Virus record (IMG/VR): IMGVR_UViG_3300037242_000417 | Span: 1-29,498 of that record | Origin: a virus | Direction: 5' to 3' (one strand) | Length of the DNA: 29,498 nucleotides | In this document: piece after piece, positions 21,840 to 29,498 of the stretch | How the letters are laid out: each line of letters opens with the position of its first letter | Position numbering within the stretch: the stretch's first letter is position 1 | Translations under genes and position numbers: made by a program | Notes under the pieces: generated by a model | Databases searched by the model: none | Seen by the model: the letters and a program-made list of their open reading frames with translations, nothing else | What the model was told of the DNA's origin: nothing

Positions 21840-21900
21840 CAGTCGTTCCGTCACAGTTGTCACCAAGCGCGCAAGCGATCTCGTCGCGGCCTTTGCCTTT

Positions 21901-22047
21901 CCGGGTGCCCCATCCTTGCGGTTTTTGCAAGGGTGGGTCTGTCGATTTGTTTTTCGTTCGGGCGTCGACCTGCCGGTCGCCGGGTGTTGATCGCAAACGG
22001 AGAAAGAAAGACCCACCCTTGCACACTGCGCAAGGATGGGGCACCCG
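21901..22047. repeat. Family A repeat pair
   Basis: The left half is at 21901-21940 and the right half at 22009-22047, with 68 bp between. The right half begins 43 bp after the stop of the large terminase gene. Confidence 0.9.
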
Positions 22048-22089
22048 CAAATGCAAAAGCCGGAAACCCCGCGCGAACACTCGGCGCGA

Positions 22090-23670
22090 TCACCATCTCC
22101 GCGGCAACGGCGCGGGGGCGCGTCCGGCGCGCGCTTCGCCGGCGAATTTGCGCAGCCAAATCGCGCGCGACGTCGGATCCTGCGCGGGAATGCGCGCGGC
22201 GAGCGCCATCTCGACGGGCATGCGCGCGGGATCCATGCGCGATTTCAAACCGTAGCGCGCGGAATCGGCGGGATCATCCCCATCGATTTTGCGAATGTCT
22301 TCCACGTTCGTGGTGTCGCGCGTGAGCGTCGGTAAGCATTCGAGCAACCGCTCGCACGCGCTGGAAATTTGCCACTGACCGGTTTCCATCATTTGATACA
22401 TGAGCATCCACCCGCCCACGCGATCGTTATCCGCCGGCGCGGGGCGCGGCAATCCGGCCGCGGCCAGACCGTCGCCCAATTGTTCGGCGATCGAAGCGTC
22501 GGCCGTGCGCTCGGCGAACGCGTCCGGCGAAAGAAATATTTCGGAGATGCGTTCCGGTTGCCCCTCGCGTCCCACGCTGCGTTCGGCGATCGCCGCGGCC
22601 AGCATGCGCGGCGATAGATGATTTTGCACCAGCTCGCGGTACGTGAGCGTTGATCCATCCGGCCGCGCGGTGTGCCAATAAACCGCGCTGGGATGCTCGA
22701 ATCCCCAATCGATCGAAATCCAGCGCGGCCACCACTTTTCAAATTGAATGCTGTGCGAAGCCACCACGTGCCGCGCGTGATCGAACGAATCGAAATATTG
22801 ACCGGCGAAAAGATTCCAATCGCCCTCGAGAAACGCCTGCCGTAAAGCCCGCGGCAGCGAGCGCAGCGTTTTCAAATATCTTTCGTCGTTCGCGTAGATC
22901 GGGTTGTCGCGAACCGTGGCGGGTATGAAATCGTAGTCACCGGGATCGTATTCGTCCGCATCTTCCATGCCCGGCGCGGCGCGCTTATCGATCCACAGCG
23001 CTTTCACCCAGGCGTGCCCCGTGTTGCCGGGGTTCGTTGCGCCGGCCATTCTCGGAATCGCATCCGCCAGCCGGCAGCGATTTCGCGACGTCAGAAATTG
23101 CCACTGTCGCAGCGTGAAGTGCGTGAGCTCATCGATGCCGATGAAAACGTACTCCGCGCCCTGATATTGATAAATATCGTTCTCGCTGGCCGAATATCCG
23201 AAGCGCGTCGTGGAACCGTTGTTCCAGGTGACGATGTGCTTGGTGTCGTTGTAACGAAGATACAAATCGCGCGGAACGTCGCGCCGGAAATAAGTCAGCA
23301 GCGAACTTTCAAGCTCCGGAAACGTGCGCCGCAAAAGCAGCGTGTCCACGCCCTTATATTTGTTGGCCTGGTAGATCGTTTCGTACAACAGCGCTTTCGT
23401 TTTGCCGGGTCCCGCCGCGCCGCCGAACAATCGGTATTTCGCCGGAGATTCGTGAAATTCTTTTTGCCGCGGATGTGGGTCGTAAAGAGTGGCGATTTCG
23501 ATCGCGCGCGCCGGCGTCTCGCTCAGCTCAGGCGCGTGTTTTCCGCGCTGCTTGGACGAAGCATCACCGCGCTCCTTCTTCGGCGCTGGCTTTTTCTTTC
23601 CCTTGCGCTCCACGTGTGGCCGCGATTCATTTCTGGTTTTGGTGTGCCTTTGCTTTTCCGGGCGCCCCAT
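22090..23670 (-). CDS. terL: Phage terminase, large subunit (ATPase + nuclease)
   Basis: The motor that packages DNA into the procapsid. The 526-aa product carries a Walker A motif GGAAGPGKT (about 83-91), a Walker B strand ending VFIGIDE (175-181) and the coupling motif ATNPGN (211-216). A C-terminal RNase H-like nuclease domain follows, starting at WISIDWGFEHP (Asp321) with further acidic residues such as Asp383 and Asp416 in suitable places. The length is normal for a podovirus or siphovirus TerL. The N-terminal 50 residues are Lys/Arg-rich and atypical. The nominal ATG at 23670 lies inside a family A repeat half and has no ribosome site; a GTG at 23613 is an alternative. It precedes the portal gene through two small genes. 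Confidence 0.95.
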   Translation of the reverse strand: MGRPEKQRHTKTRNESRPHVERKGKKKPAPKKERGDASSKQRGKHAPELSETPARAIEIATLYDPHPRQKEFHESPAKYRLFGGAAGPGKTKALLYETIYQANKYKGVDTLLLRRTFPELESSLLTYFRRDVPRDLYLRYNDTKHIVTWNNGSTTRFGYSASENDIYQYQGAEYVFIGIDELTHFTLRQWQFLTSRNRCRLADAIPRMAGATNPGNTGHAWVKALWIDKRAAPGMEDADEYDPGDYDFIPATVRDNPIYANDERYLKTLRSLPRALRQAFLEGDWNLFAGQYFDSFDHARHVVASHSIQFEKWWPRWISIDWGFEHPSAVYWHTARPDGSTLTYRELVQNHLSPRMLAAAIAERSVGREGQPERISEIFLSPDAFAERTADASIAEQLGDGLAAAGLPRPAPADNDRVGGWMLMYQMMETGQWQISSACERLLECLPTLTRDTTNVEDIRKIDGDDPADSARYGLKSRMDPARMPVEMALAARIPAQDPTSRAIWLRKFAGEARAGRAPAPLPRRW

Positions 23671-23703
23671 CCGTGCCCGCTGCGGCGGACAAGGGTGGAT
23701 CTG
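23658..23703. repeat. Family A repeat, left half (solitary)
   Basis: CCGGGCGCCCCATCCGTGCCCG...GGACAAGGGTGGATCTG is a variant left half without a right partner nearby. It overlaps the apparent start of the large terminase gene. Confidence 0.75.
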
Positions 23704-23770
23704 TCAATCTCGTTTCGACGCGGGCGTCGGCCTGCCGGTCGCCTTGAATTCGGATGGTCCACATCACGAT

Positions 23771-23893
23771 GAACCAGCCCCGTAGGGGCGGCACAATTTA
23801 GCCCAGGGCGTAAGCCCTGGGTACGCGCCCCTAATTTATTCTCCTCAAATCTTTTTCCGAGCCCCGTAGGGGCGACACATCTTTTGAATTTGT
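23771..23893. repeat. Family B repeat, half element
   Basis: CCAGCCCCGTAGGGGCGGCACAA, the hairpin CCCAGGGCGTAAGCCCTGGG and GAGCCCCGTAGGGGCGACACAT match the half at 16664-16776 closely. No gene is seen in 23704-23938. Confidence 0.8.
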
Positions 23894-23919
23894 AGCCTTT
23901 GCGCGAAGATAACGATCAT

Positions 23920-23942
23920 GGAGGCCTGAAGGCCTTCGCTAC
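23920..23942. repeat. Family C hairpin overlapping a stop codon
   Basis: GGAGGCCTGAAGGCCTTCGCTAC is a hairpin like the one at 10043. Its terminal CTA is the stop codon (TAG on the minus strand) of the membrane-protein gene ending at 23939. Confidence 0.75.
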
Positions 23943-24319
23943 GACGACTTCTGAACGCGCGCGTCGCGATTGTCATGTTGTTGCGCACGGACGGCTTCGT
24001 CGTCGTGAACATCATGCTGATCGCTATCGTCGCGCGCGTCGCGATCATCGCCGTCGCGCGAATCCGCCGGCAGTGGCGATTGTTTCAGATACGCAGCGAC
24101 GCCGATGATCCCGCTCATCGCCGCGCTGATCATCGCGATCGCGAGCGTGGCGCGCAATCCAGCCTGCAAATTGAAATGCATCGGATCGATGCCAACCGCC
24201 GCGAAGCCCGTAATGATTCCGTTTGCCGAACCCGCGATCGCCGCCGCGATAATTCCCTTCGCCCACGCTTCCCAAATGACAAATGTCGAGTCGTCGGAAT
24301 GTGAAATGTCCCGCGTCAT
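23939..24319 (-). CDS. Two-span membrane protein with charged tail, holin candidate
   Basis: The 126-aa protein has two Gly/Ala/Ile-rich hydrophobic segments (about 21-43 and 57-79) separated by a short polar loop. A long C-terminal tail rich in Asp, Arg and His follows (about 84-126). Two spans plus a highly charged tail is the layout of class II holins, and the gene precedes the terminase gene as holins often do. No family signature is seen. The start ATG overlaps the previous stop as ATGA, so translation is probably coupled. The stop codon lies within a family C repeat, so the tail may be altered or extended relative to relatives. Confidence 0.7.
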   Translation of the reverse strand: MTRDISHSDDSTFVIWEAWAKGIIAAAIAGSANGIITGFAAVGIDPMHFNLQAGLRATLAIAMISAAMSGIIGVAAYLKQSPLPADSRDGDDRDARDDSDQHDVHDDEAVRAQQHDNRDARVQKSS

Positions 24320-24537
24320 TGCGTAGCGTCCGTTTGTTGTGGCGCTTGGAGCACCGGACGTAGCGCCAGTTCTCTTCCCGCTCGCTTTCGAGCCCGCTGC
24401 TCGTCGTACTTCCGCCAGTGCGTGCGATTCGCCGCAATCACGCGCCGCACGAGAATTCTCTGCGCCATCGCTGCGAAGCGTGCGAACGGATCCTCGGCCG
24501 GAATGTGCTCGCTGCGCCAGGTTTCGCGGTGGCTCAT
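24316..24537 (-). CDS. Small basic protein in an overlapping operon
   Basis: The 73-aa frame from the ATG at 24537 overlaps both neighbours by four bases (ATGA): its start overlaps the stop of the tail-fibre-like gene and its stop overlaps the start of the membrane gene. This explains the choice of start over longer frames. The product is helical and Arg-rich, with DPFARFAAMAQRILVRRVIAAN in the middle and no Cys or membrane span. The tight packing argues for a real phage gene. No function can be named; a tail-assembly helper or the missing small terminase subunit are speculative options. Confidence 0.65.
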   Translation of the reverse strand: MSHRETWRSEHIPAEDPFARFAAMAQRILVRRVIAANRTHWRKYDEQRARKRAGRELALRPVLQAPQQTDATQ

Positions 24538-26372
24538 CGCGTCACATTCCACGTGATCTGCGCGTAATCGATCAGCGCGCCCGCGGCGCCGGTGTCGTAC
24601 ACCGATTCCCACGCGATGCTTTGCAGCACGCCGCTAGTCATCGTCGCCGAAAGCGAGCCGCACACCTGCGTGCCATCGATATAAAACGCCGGCGTGGTCG
24701 TGGCGTTAAAAGAAATCTCCAGCACGTGAAATGTTCCGCTGCCGGTCGATGTGTATGCCGCGGTCACTCCCGCGCTCACCGAAGTCGCCGTGCCCGAATT
24801 GCTGATCACGCAATTCCAATTCGGCGCGGTCGTGGTGCCCGTGCCATCCTCTTCAAAATATGCGGCGGTGTTCGGCGTTTTTTGATTCATCGAAGTTGAA
24901 TCGAACACGCCGAATCGAATCGTGCCCTCGTAATCGCTGCTGGAAATGCTGTTATTGGTCAGATCCGCGTAAATCGAAAAAGTGTTCGCCGTCGGATCGA
25001 CTTCCGGATTGTTTTGATTTCCCAGAATGTAATATTCCCAATCGCCGCTGCTGCTTCCCGAACTCAGTTGCACCATTCCCGGATGATTCGTGAAGCGCTG
25101 CCCCGCTCCGGTCGGCTGCATGCTCACGCTTCCGCCGCCGCCGTTGGCCACCCAGCCCAGCACGGAGAGCGCGTTGTTGGACATAAAATCGTCGAACAGC
25201 GTCGCGGTCGCCGCCGTGAACGTCGCAGCCGCCGGAGTCGAGCAATTCGCGTTGCCGCTCGCGGCGATTCCCTTCGCGAATTGCGTGCCGGAACATTGCG
25301 TCGGCGTTGCGGCGAGCGCGGTAGCCGTCGCCGCGTTTCCAGTTGTGTTCGCCGCGTTGTTCGGAATGTCCGCGGAGCCGAGCGATTCGTAGCCCGGCGC
25401 GGCCGTCGATCCCGTGTTGTTTCCCCACCACTGATGCGCGCCCGCCGCGCCCAGCGCCAGAGTGACCGCTCCTGTAGAAGCGCTATTGGTAGCAAATGCG
25501 CCGTCGCCAGTGAAGGAGCTAACGCCGCCGCCGCTCGCGGAAATCGTTGCGCCGAACGGCCCGCGCGCGATCGTAATATTCGTGCCCGCGGTCCACGGCA
25601 AATCGCCGCACGTGTCGTCCCAAACGCTGCCCGCCGGATCTACGAGCAGCGAGCACGATTGCCCCTGCGCGACGACCAGAGCTGCGCTGCCGGTGGAGCT
25701 AAAAGTGTAGGAACCCGCCGCGGTCACGGTCACAGCCGTAGCCGAGCCGGAAGTATTGTTGACAAGTCTTACGTAGAAGCCGCTGTTGCTAAGCGTGGCC
25801 GGCGCAGGCAGCGCAGTGGCCACCGCGACCGAACCTTTATATTCGATGATCGCATCGCTGTACAAAATCGTGTCGGTGGACGTCGCACCCGTAACCGAGC
25901 GCGGCGTCAGCGCATTCAGCCAGCACGCGGGCGCGACCGCCGCGGAAGCCGTCACGTTGTAGCCGCAAAAATATTCGCCATCGCTCGTGGGGGGCGCGGG
26001 ACCTGAGCTGATCGCCGTGCCCGACGCCGCAAATTCGCCGAACGCAAATTGCGTTCCCGAATTCACCGTGCCGCTTGCGCCACCGCTGCCGCCAATCGCG
26101 AACGGCGTCCAGGTGTTCGCCGCCGAACAATATTTCGGCGTGGACGAAGTGAGATTAAACTCGACGTTGCCCTCGGAGCACGCGCTCGGATCGGAAACGC
26201 GCGCCACGAAAGTGTAAGCCTCGCCGATTCCAACGGTGCCCTGCGGCGCGGGAAACAGTCCGGTAGGCAGGAATGCCGTCGCGCCGGAATTCGTGCGCGT
26301 CGATTGCGCGGCAGCCGGAATCGCAAGCAGCATTGACGCGAGCGCCCACGCGGAGAGTCGCCGCGCGTTCAT
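24534..26372 (-). CDS. Tail-fibre-like protein with signal peptide and jelly-roll-like C-terminus
   Basis: The 612-aa product opens with MNARRLSAWALASMLLAIPA, a convincing Sec signal peptide with probable cleavage after residue 22, which is odd for a virion component. The rest is Ser/Thr/Gly/Ala-rich with repeated beta motifs, typical of fibres. The C-terminal third (about 395-612) has FDDFMSNNALSVLGW, EYYILGNQNNP and a run of beta strands with TFHVLEISFNATTTPAFYID, resembling LamG/concanavalin-like jelly rolls that bind glycans. It begins four bases within the end of the upstream tail gene (ATGA). Receptor binding is likely if it is virion-borne; a secreted surface protein is the alternative. 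Confidence 0.7.
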   Translation of the reverse strand: MNARRLSAWALASMLLAIPAAAQSTRTNSGATAFLPTGLFPAPQGTVGIGEAYTFVARVSDPSACSEGNVEFNLTSSTPKYCSAANTWTPFAIGGSGGASGTVNSGTQFAFGEFAASGTAISSGPAPPTSDGEYFCGYNVTASAAVAPACWLNALTPRSVTGATSTDTILYSDAIIEYKGSVAVATALPAPATLSNSGFYVRLVNNTSGSATAVTVTAAGSYTFSSTGSAALVVAQGQSCSLLVDPAGSVWDDTCGDLPWTAGTNITIARGPFGATISASGGGVSSFTGDGAFATNSASTGAVTLALGAAGAHQWWGNNTGSTAAPGYESLGSADIPNNAANTTGNAATATALAATPTQCSGTQFAKGIAASGNANCSTPAAATFTAATATLFDDFMSNNALSVLGWVANGGGGSVSMQPTGAGQRFTNHPGMVQLSSGSSSGDWEYYILGNQNNPEVDPTANTFSIYADLTNNSISSSDYEGTIRFGVFDSTSMNQKTPNTAAYFEEDGTGTTTAPNWNCVISNSGTATSVSAGVTAAYTSTGSGTFHVLEISFNATTTPAFYIDGTQVCGSLSATMTSGVLQSIAWESVYDTGAAGALIDYAQITWNVTR

Positions 26373-26761
26373 CGGCTAAAACTCCCGGTGATAGTCACCG
26401 CGTTTTGCAACGAGACAAGTTTCAGCCTCGCGAATTTCGCGGTCACAAACGGCGCGTCGAGATGCGCCGAAAAGTTCGCATTCACTTCCGCGATCGCGCC
26501 GTCGTTGGTCGTGCCCTGATCGAGCGTGTAGTAGGCCGAATCCTGATCCACGTTCGCGACTTGCACGTCGACCTCAAACGTGCCGGGATTCGCGCTAAAT
26601 TGAATGTCAGCGGAAAACGGACTTCCGCCGCGACTATCGCGCTCGCCGAGCGCCACCTGCTGGCTCGCCGAGCCGGCCGTGTGCGTTTCGGCGCTCCAAA
26701 CGGTCTGCGAATCGCCCGGCCAAATGGCATACGGCGGCGAAATCGTATTGTAAGCAGGCAT
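26369..26761 (-). CDS. Small tail or fibre-associated structural protein
   Basis: The ATG at 26761 follows AGGAGG with a seven-base gap, an excellent site. The 130-aa product is beta-rich (YTLDQGTTNDGAIAEVNANFSAHLDAPFVTAKFARLKLV), with no Cys, membrane span or signal peptide, resembling small beta-sandwich virion proteins. Its motif SPPYAI also occurs in the tail-spike protein encoded just upstream. It lies between the spike and fibre-like genes and overlaps the latter by ATGA. A fibre adaptor or tail-tip role is a reasonable inference. Confidence 0.7.
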   Translation of the reverse strand: MPAYNTISPPYAIWPGDSQTVWSAETHTAGSASQQVALGERDSRGGSPFSADIQFSANPGTFEVDVQVANVDQDSAYYTLDQGTTNDGAIAEVNANFSAHLDAPFVTAKFARLKLVSLQNAVTITGSFSR

Positions 26762-26856
26762 GCAGCGCCTCCTCGGTTCCGGCGTGAATTTGTTTGTCAG
26801 GATGTTTCGGAATTCAGTTCGATGCGAATCTAATTCGCGGTCGCGCGTGGCGCGGC

Positions 26857-29496
26857 CTAATTCGGATTGCCAACGACGATGTAATCAAACGCGTCGCTCG
26901 CGCCCGTGCAAATCACCGCGAACGACGACGCCGATTTCGCGCTCAAGCTCGCGCCGCCGTGCGTGGTTTCATCGAAAATGATGATCACCGGCGTCGAAGA
27001 ATACGCGTTCGCGAACACGATGGTCTGCGCGCCGGATGAGCACGCCGACACGCCCGCGAAATCGCTGTTCGCCGCGGACTGATTCATGTGCCCGCCATTG
27101 ATAAATCCGCCCTGCCCGCGAATAAAATCGCCGGCCGCGTCGACCACATGCTGCGGCGCGGCGGTGCCGAATCCAGTGTTGCCCTGCAGCACATAATGAT
27201 TTCCATTCGCGGTGAAGCGCACCACAGAAGCGTTGCCCGCCTCGGTGCCCGGGTTCGGCGGAAGACTCGCGGTCAGCGACGCGCCGGTATCCACAATTGT
27301 CGGTGAAGAATTCGCGATATACCCCGTGATGCCGGACGCGCCGCCCGCGCGCCCGTAAAGTTTGTAGCTCGCCGCGCCCGAGCTGGCCGCGCACGCGACG
27401 GAAACTTCGCCGTGCCCGCTGCCACCCGAAACTGTCGCGCTCACCAGCGGCGACCACCACGATTCGTACGGCGTCGAAGTCGTCGGCACATCAAGACCGT
27501 TCAGCGCGGTCATTATATAAGTGTAAGTTCCATCGGCCAGCGTTCCGCCGCTGGTCGCCGGAGTCGCCGTGCAGTTGCCCGGCGCTTGCAATCCGACATT
27601 CAGCGATCCGCCCTGCTGCCCCGCGCTCGCCGCCTGATTGTCCGTCGCGGTCACGCGACTCGCACCGAAGCCCGCCGTTCCGAGGCTGGTCATGAATCCG
27701 CACGAGGTCGCCGTGCCCTGAAAAATCTGCGCGCTCGGTCCGCTGAGTATCGTCAGGCCATTCACGCACGGATTTCCGCCGAATACTCCCAGCACCGACG
27801 AGCCGATGAACGGCGTCTCGCCACCGCCGCCCTCATTCGCAATGTTGATCACGACGTCCTGAATGGGCGTGTAATAGCCGACGATATTGATGAACGGAAT
27901 GTTGCTGCCCGCGGAATCCGAAACGGCGTCACTGTCGATCTCGATCAAATCGAAAGATTGGTTCCGCGAGTCCATGTCGATTTGCGAAGTCGGCGCGGAT
28001 TCCATCAGCACGTCCGCGATGTGCACGCTGTTGAAATTCGGTCCCGTGGAATAAGTTTCGCCGCGCAGCAAAATCCCGCCGTTATAAAGTCGCGCGCCAT
28101 TCACATAGTCCAGATTCGATGGCGTATTCACGCCGTTCCATCCCTCGAACGCGATCGGATCGTCGATGCCGCGCGGACCGCCTTGATCGTTTCCGATGTA
28201 GCTGCCGCCGGTGATCCAGTTCGAGCAGCAGCTGTCCTCAAATTTCACCAGCGCGCCCGCACCGCCGTCGAACCCGGTCGAATTCATTTTCACTTGCACG
28301 TTCACCAGATGATTCTCGGCGGAAAATGGGCCGGCCTCGAAGTACGCGCCGTTGGTCGTTCCGCCGTAAAGATTCTGCAGCGTGACGGTGCCGCCCACAC
28401 TGAGCCAAACCGGATACGTTCCCGCACCGGAATCGCTCGCCCGCCAACTCGCGTTCGGCGCCTGCGCATACGAGAGCACCAAATTTCCGCCGCCAATGCC
28501 CTCGAACGCCCAGCCCTGATTCACTACCGACGTGTTCGCCGCAAAAACAGTGCCGATAATATCGACGGTACAAGGCGAGCCTTCCGCGCCGGCAAACGTC
28601 AGCGTTCCGAAAATGTTGTAGACGCCGTGCGGCACATAAATCAATCCGCCGGCCGCGGCCACGCATGCGGAGTCAGCCGCGTTCGCCGCAGCGGTGTCGT
28701 CGTGCTGGATCGCGGCGGAGCTAGCGACGGCAGTCGTCGTCGCCGGCGAAACCGTGAGCGTCGTGGTTCCCGCGCCCGACGTGATCCCGCCGATGTAGCG
28801 CTCTGCTGTCGCGCTAGAGGATGGAGACGTCGGCACATTCGACGGCCATTGCGCCAGCGCGCCCGCGCCGCGATCGAACCACGGAATCGGCTGCGCGATC
28901 GAACCCGCGGTTTCTGTGGCGTTTGTGCCGCTCGATGTCCAGTTCAGTTGCAGGATGTCGCCGGAAACATAACTGATCGATGTCACCGTGAACGTGCCGT
29001 TGAAATTCGTGGTGCCGGAGACCGTCACCTGGCTGCCGACAATGGCGTAATTGCACTCCGGACAATATTGATTCACCGTCGCGGTCACGGAAGATCCGCC
29101 AGTGCGCACGATGCTTGATGCCGGCGATTGGCCGATGGCGTATGGCGGCGACGCTTCGGCGGAAAATGTGTCCCACGGCGCGCCGTCTTTATAGATCGCG
29201 AAAAATGCCGTGCCGGATTCTGGATTCACCGCGCCTTGCACATAATCGTTCGGTGTAATCGTGGCGGGCGCGCTCGTAGTCGTCACGGTTTCGACGGCGC
29301 TACAACCGCGCAGCGAATCGCACGCCGAGATTTTGTATGTGTGCGATGTCGAGCCGGCGGTTCCCTGAATAATCGTCGCCGCGCCGGTCGGCGTCGCGAG
29401 CGAGGTCGTAGCCCCGGCGCCGTTGATCGCGATTCCCTCGCCGTCCGCGAAATCGATCGCGGCGGTAAGCGGAATCGTTGTGCTCGATGCGGCCAC
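26857..29496 (-). CDS. Tail spike with pectate-lyase-like beta-helix (partial or at window edge)
   Basis: At least 879 residues are encoded, and the frame is open to the edge, so the true N-terminus may lie outside. Residues about 157-200 hold a beta module with NFNGTF. From about 265 the sequence reads DDTAAANAADSACVAAAGGL, then IYVPHGVYNIFGTLTF, the typical entry to a right-handed parallel beta-helix of pectate-lyase type, as found in spikes that bind or degrade surface polysaccharide. The middle is rich in short Asn/Gly/Val strands. The end (SSTPVIIIFDETTH...) forms a small C-terminal domain, possibly for trimerisation or binding. No catalytic residues can be assigned with confidence. A host-range determinant is the likely role. 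Confidence 0.8.
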   Translation of the reverse strand: MAASSTTIPLTAAIDFADGEGIAINGAGATTSLATPTGAATIIQGTAGSTSHTYKISACDSLRGCSAVETVTTTSAPATITPNDYVQGAVNPESGTAFFAIYKDGAPWDTFSAEASPPYAIGQSPASSIVRTGGSSVTATVNQYCPECNYAIVGSQVTVSGTTNFNGTFTVTSISYVSGDILQLNWTSSGTNATETAGSIAQPIPWFDRGAGALAQWPSNVPTSPSSSATAERYIGGITSGAGTTTLTVSPATTTAVASSAAIQHDDTAAANAADSACVAAAGGLIYVPHGVYNIFGTLTFAGAEGSPCTVDIIGTVFAANTSVVNQGWAFEGIGGGNLVLSYAQAPNASWRASDSGAGTYPVWLSVGGTVTLQNLYGGTTNGAYFEAGPFSAENHLVNVQVKMNSTGFDGGAGALVKFEDSCCSNWITGGSYIGNDQGGPRGIDDPIAFEGWNGVNTPSNLDYVNGARLYNGGILLRGETYSTGPNFNSVHIADVLMESAPTSQIDMDSRNQSFDLIEIDSDAVSDSAGSNIPFINIVGYYTPIQDVVINIANEGGGGETPFIGSSVLGVFGGNPCVNGLTILSGPSAQIFQGTATSCGFMTSLGTAGFGASRVTATDNQAASAGQQGGSLNVGLQAPGNCTATPATSGGTLADGTYTYIMTALNGLDVPTTSTPYESWWSPLVSATVSGGSGHGEVSVACAASSGAASYKLYGRAGGASGITGYIANSSPTIVDTGASLTASLPPNPGTEAGNASVVRFTANGNHYVLQGNTGFGTAAPQHVVDAAGDFIRGQGGFINGGHMNQSAANSDFAGVSACSSGAQTIVFANAYSSTPVIIIFDETTHGGASLSAKSASSFAVICTGASDAFDYIVVGNPN

Positions 29497-29498
29497 GG

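Noticed and set aside
2085-23703. CRISPR array from the many similar palindromes
   Set aside because: Copies are dispersed at gene junctions, not regularly spaced, and come in inverted pairs; no cas genes are present.
27412-29118. Long plus-strand frame (568 codons) opposite the tail spike
   Set aside because: Arg/His-rich composition without any motif; the minus-strand beta-helix protein explains the DNA.

Overview
This window is a late-gene (morphogenesis and lysis) block of a short-tailed phage or prophage, transcribed almost entirely from the minus strand. From high to low coordinates it runs: partial beta-helix tail spike, two further tail/fibre genes, two small coupled genes, large terminase, two small proteins, portal, scaffold-like protein, major capsid protein, accessory head genes, head-tail adaptor, a very large neck/tail-stem protein, a GNAT-like protein, further structural proteins, a lytic transglycosylase endolysin and small membrane proteins. 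The order terminase-portal-scaffold-coat-adaptor-large stem protein, with no tape measure and no tail tube or sheath genes, suggests a P22/T7-like podovirus. This rests on gene order and recognisable motifs, not on a database search.

The host is most likely an Acidobacteriota-like soil bacterium (inference). The DNA is GC-rich and rich in GCG/CGC codons, and several genes have strong Shine-Dalgarno sequences (AGGAGG/GGAGG). The intergenic DNA is packed with palindromic dispersed repeats of a kind I associate with Acidobacteria and similar soil genomes. No integrase, repressor, replication gene, tRNA, CRISPR or transposase is visible, so I cannot say whether this is an integrated prophage or a free viral contig.

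The most unusual feature is the repeat content. At least three palindromic families occupy nearly every gene junction. Family A has two hairpins in inverted orientation: a left half containing GGGTGCCCCATCCTTGC and a right half containing GCAAGGATGGGGCACCC. Between neighbouring structural genes the pair is separated by about 34-68 bp. In two places the halves are far apart, once around the endolysin gene and once around a family B element. Family B is a 270-290 bp, MITE-like element with complementary ends. Family C comprises short hairpins containing GTAGC...GCTAC. The repeats also reach into genes. They supply the last codons and stop of a zinc-ribbon protein, the stop of a small membrane protein and the apparent start of the terminase, and repeat-like segments lie in frame inside the portal gene.

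Three plus-strand genes interrupt the minus-strand block: an 83-aa protein, an 82-aa multi-membrane-segment protein and a 184-aa secreted protein. They look like independently acquired cargo (morons). The lysis functions are dispersed: a cytoplasmic SLT endolysin, several small membrane proteins that could be holins, and a membrane/coiled-coil protein that could be spanin-like. Next to the terminase, four tail and accessory genes are chained by ATGA stop/start overlaps, and one of them encodes a tail-fibre-like protein with an apparent Sec signal peptide.
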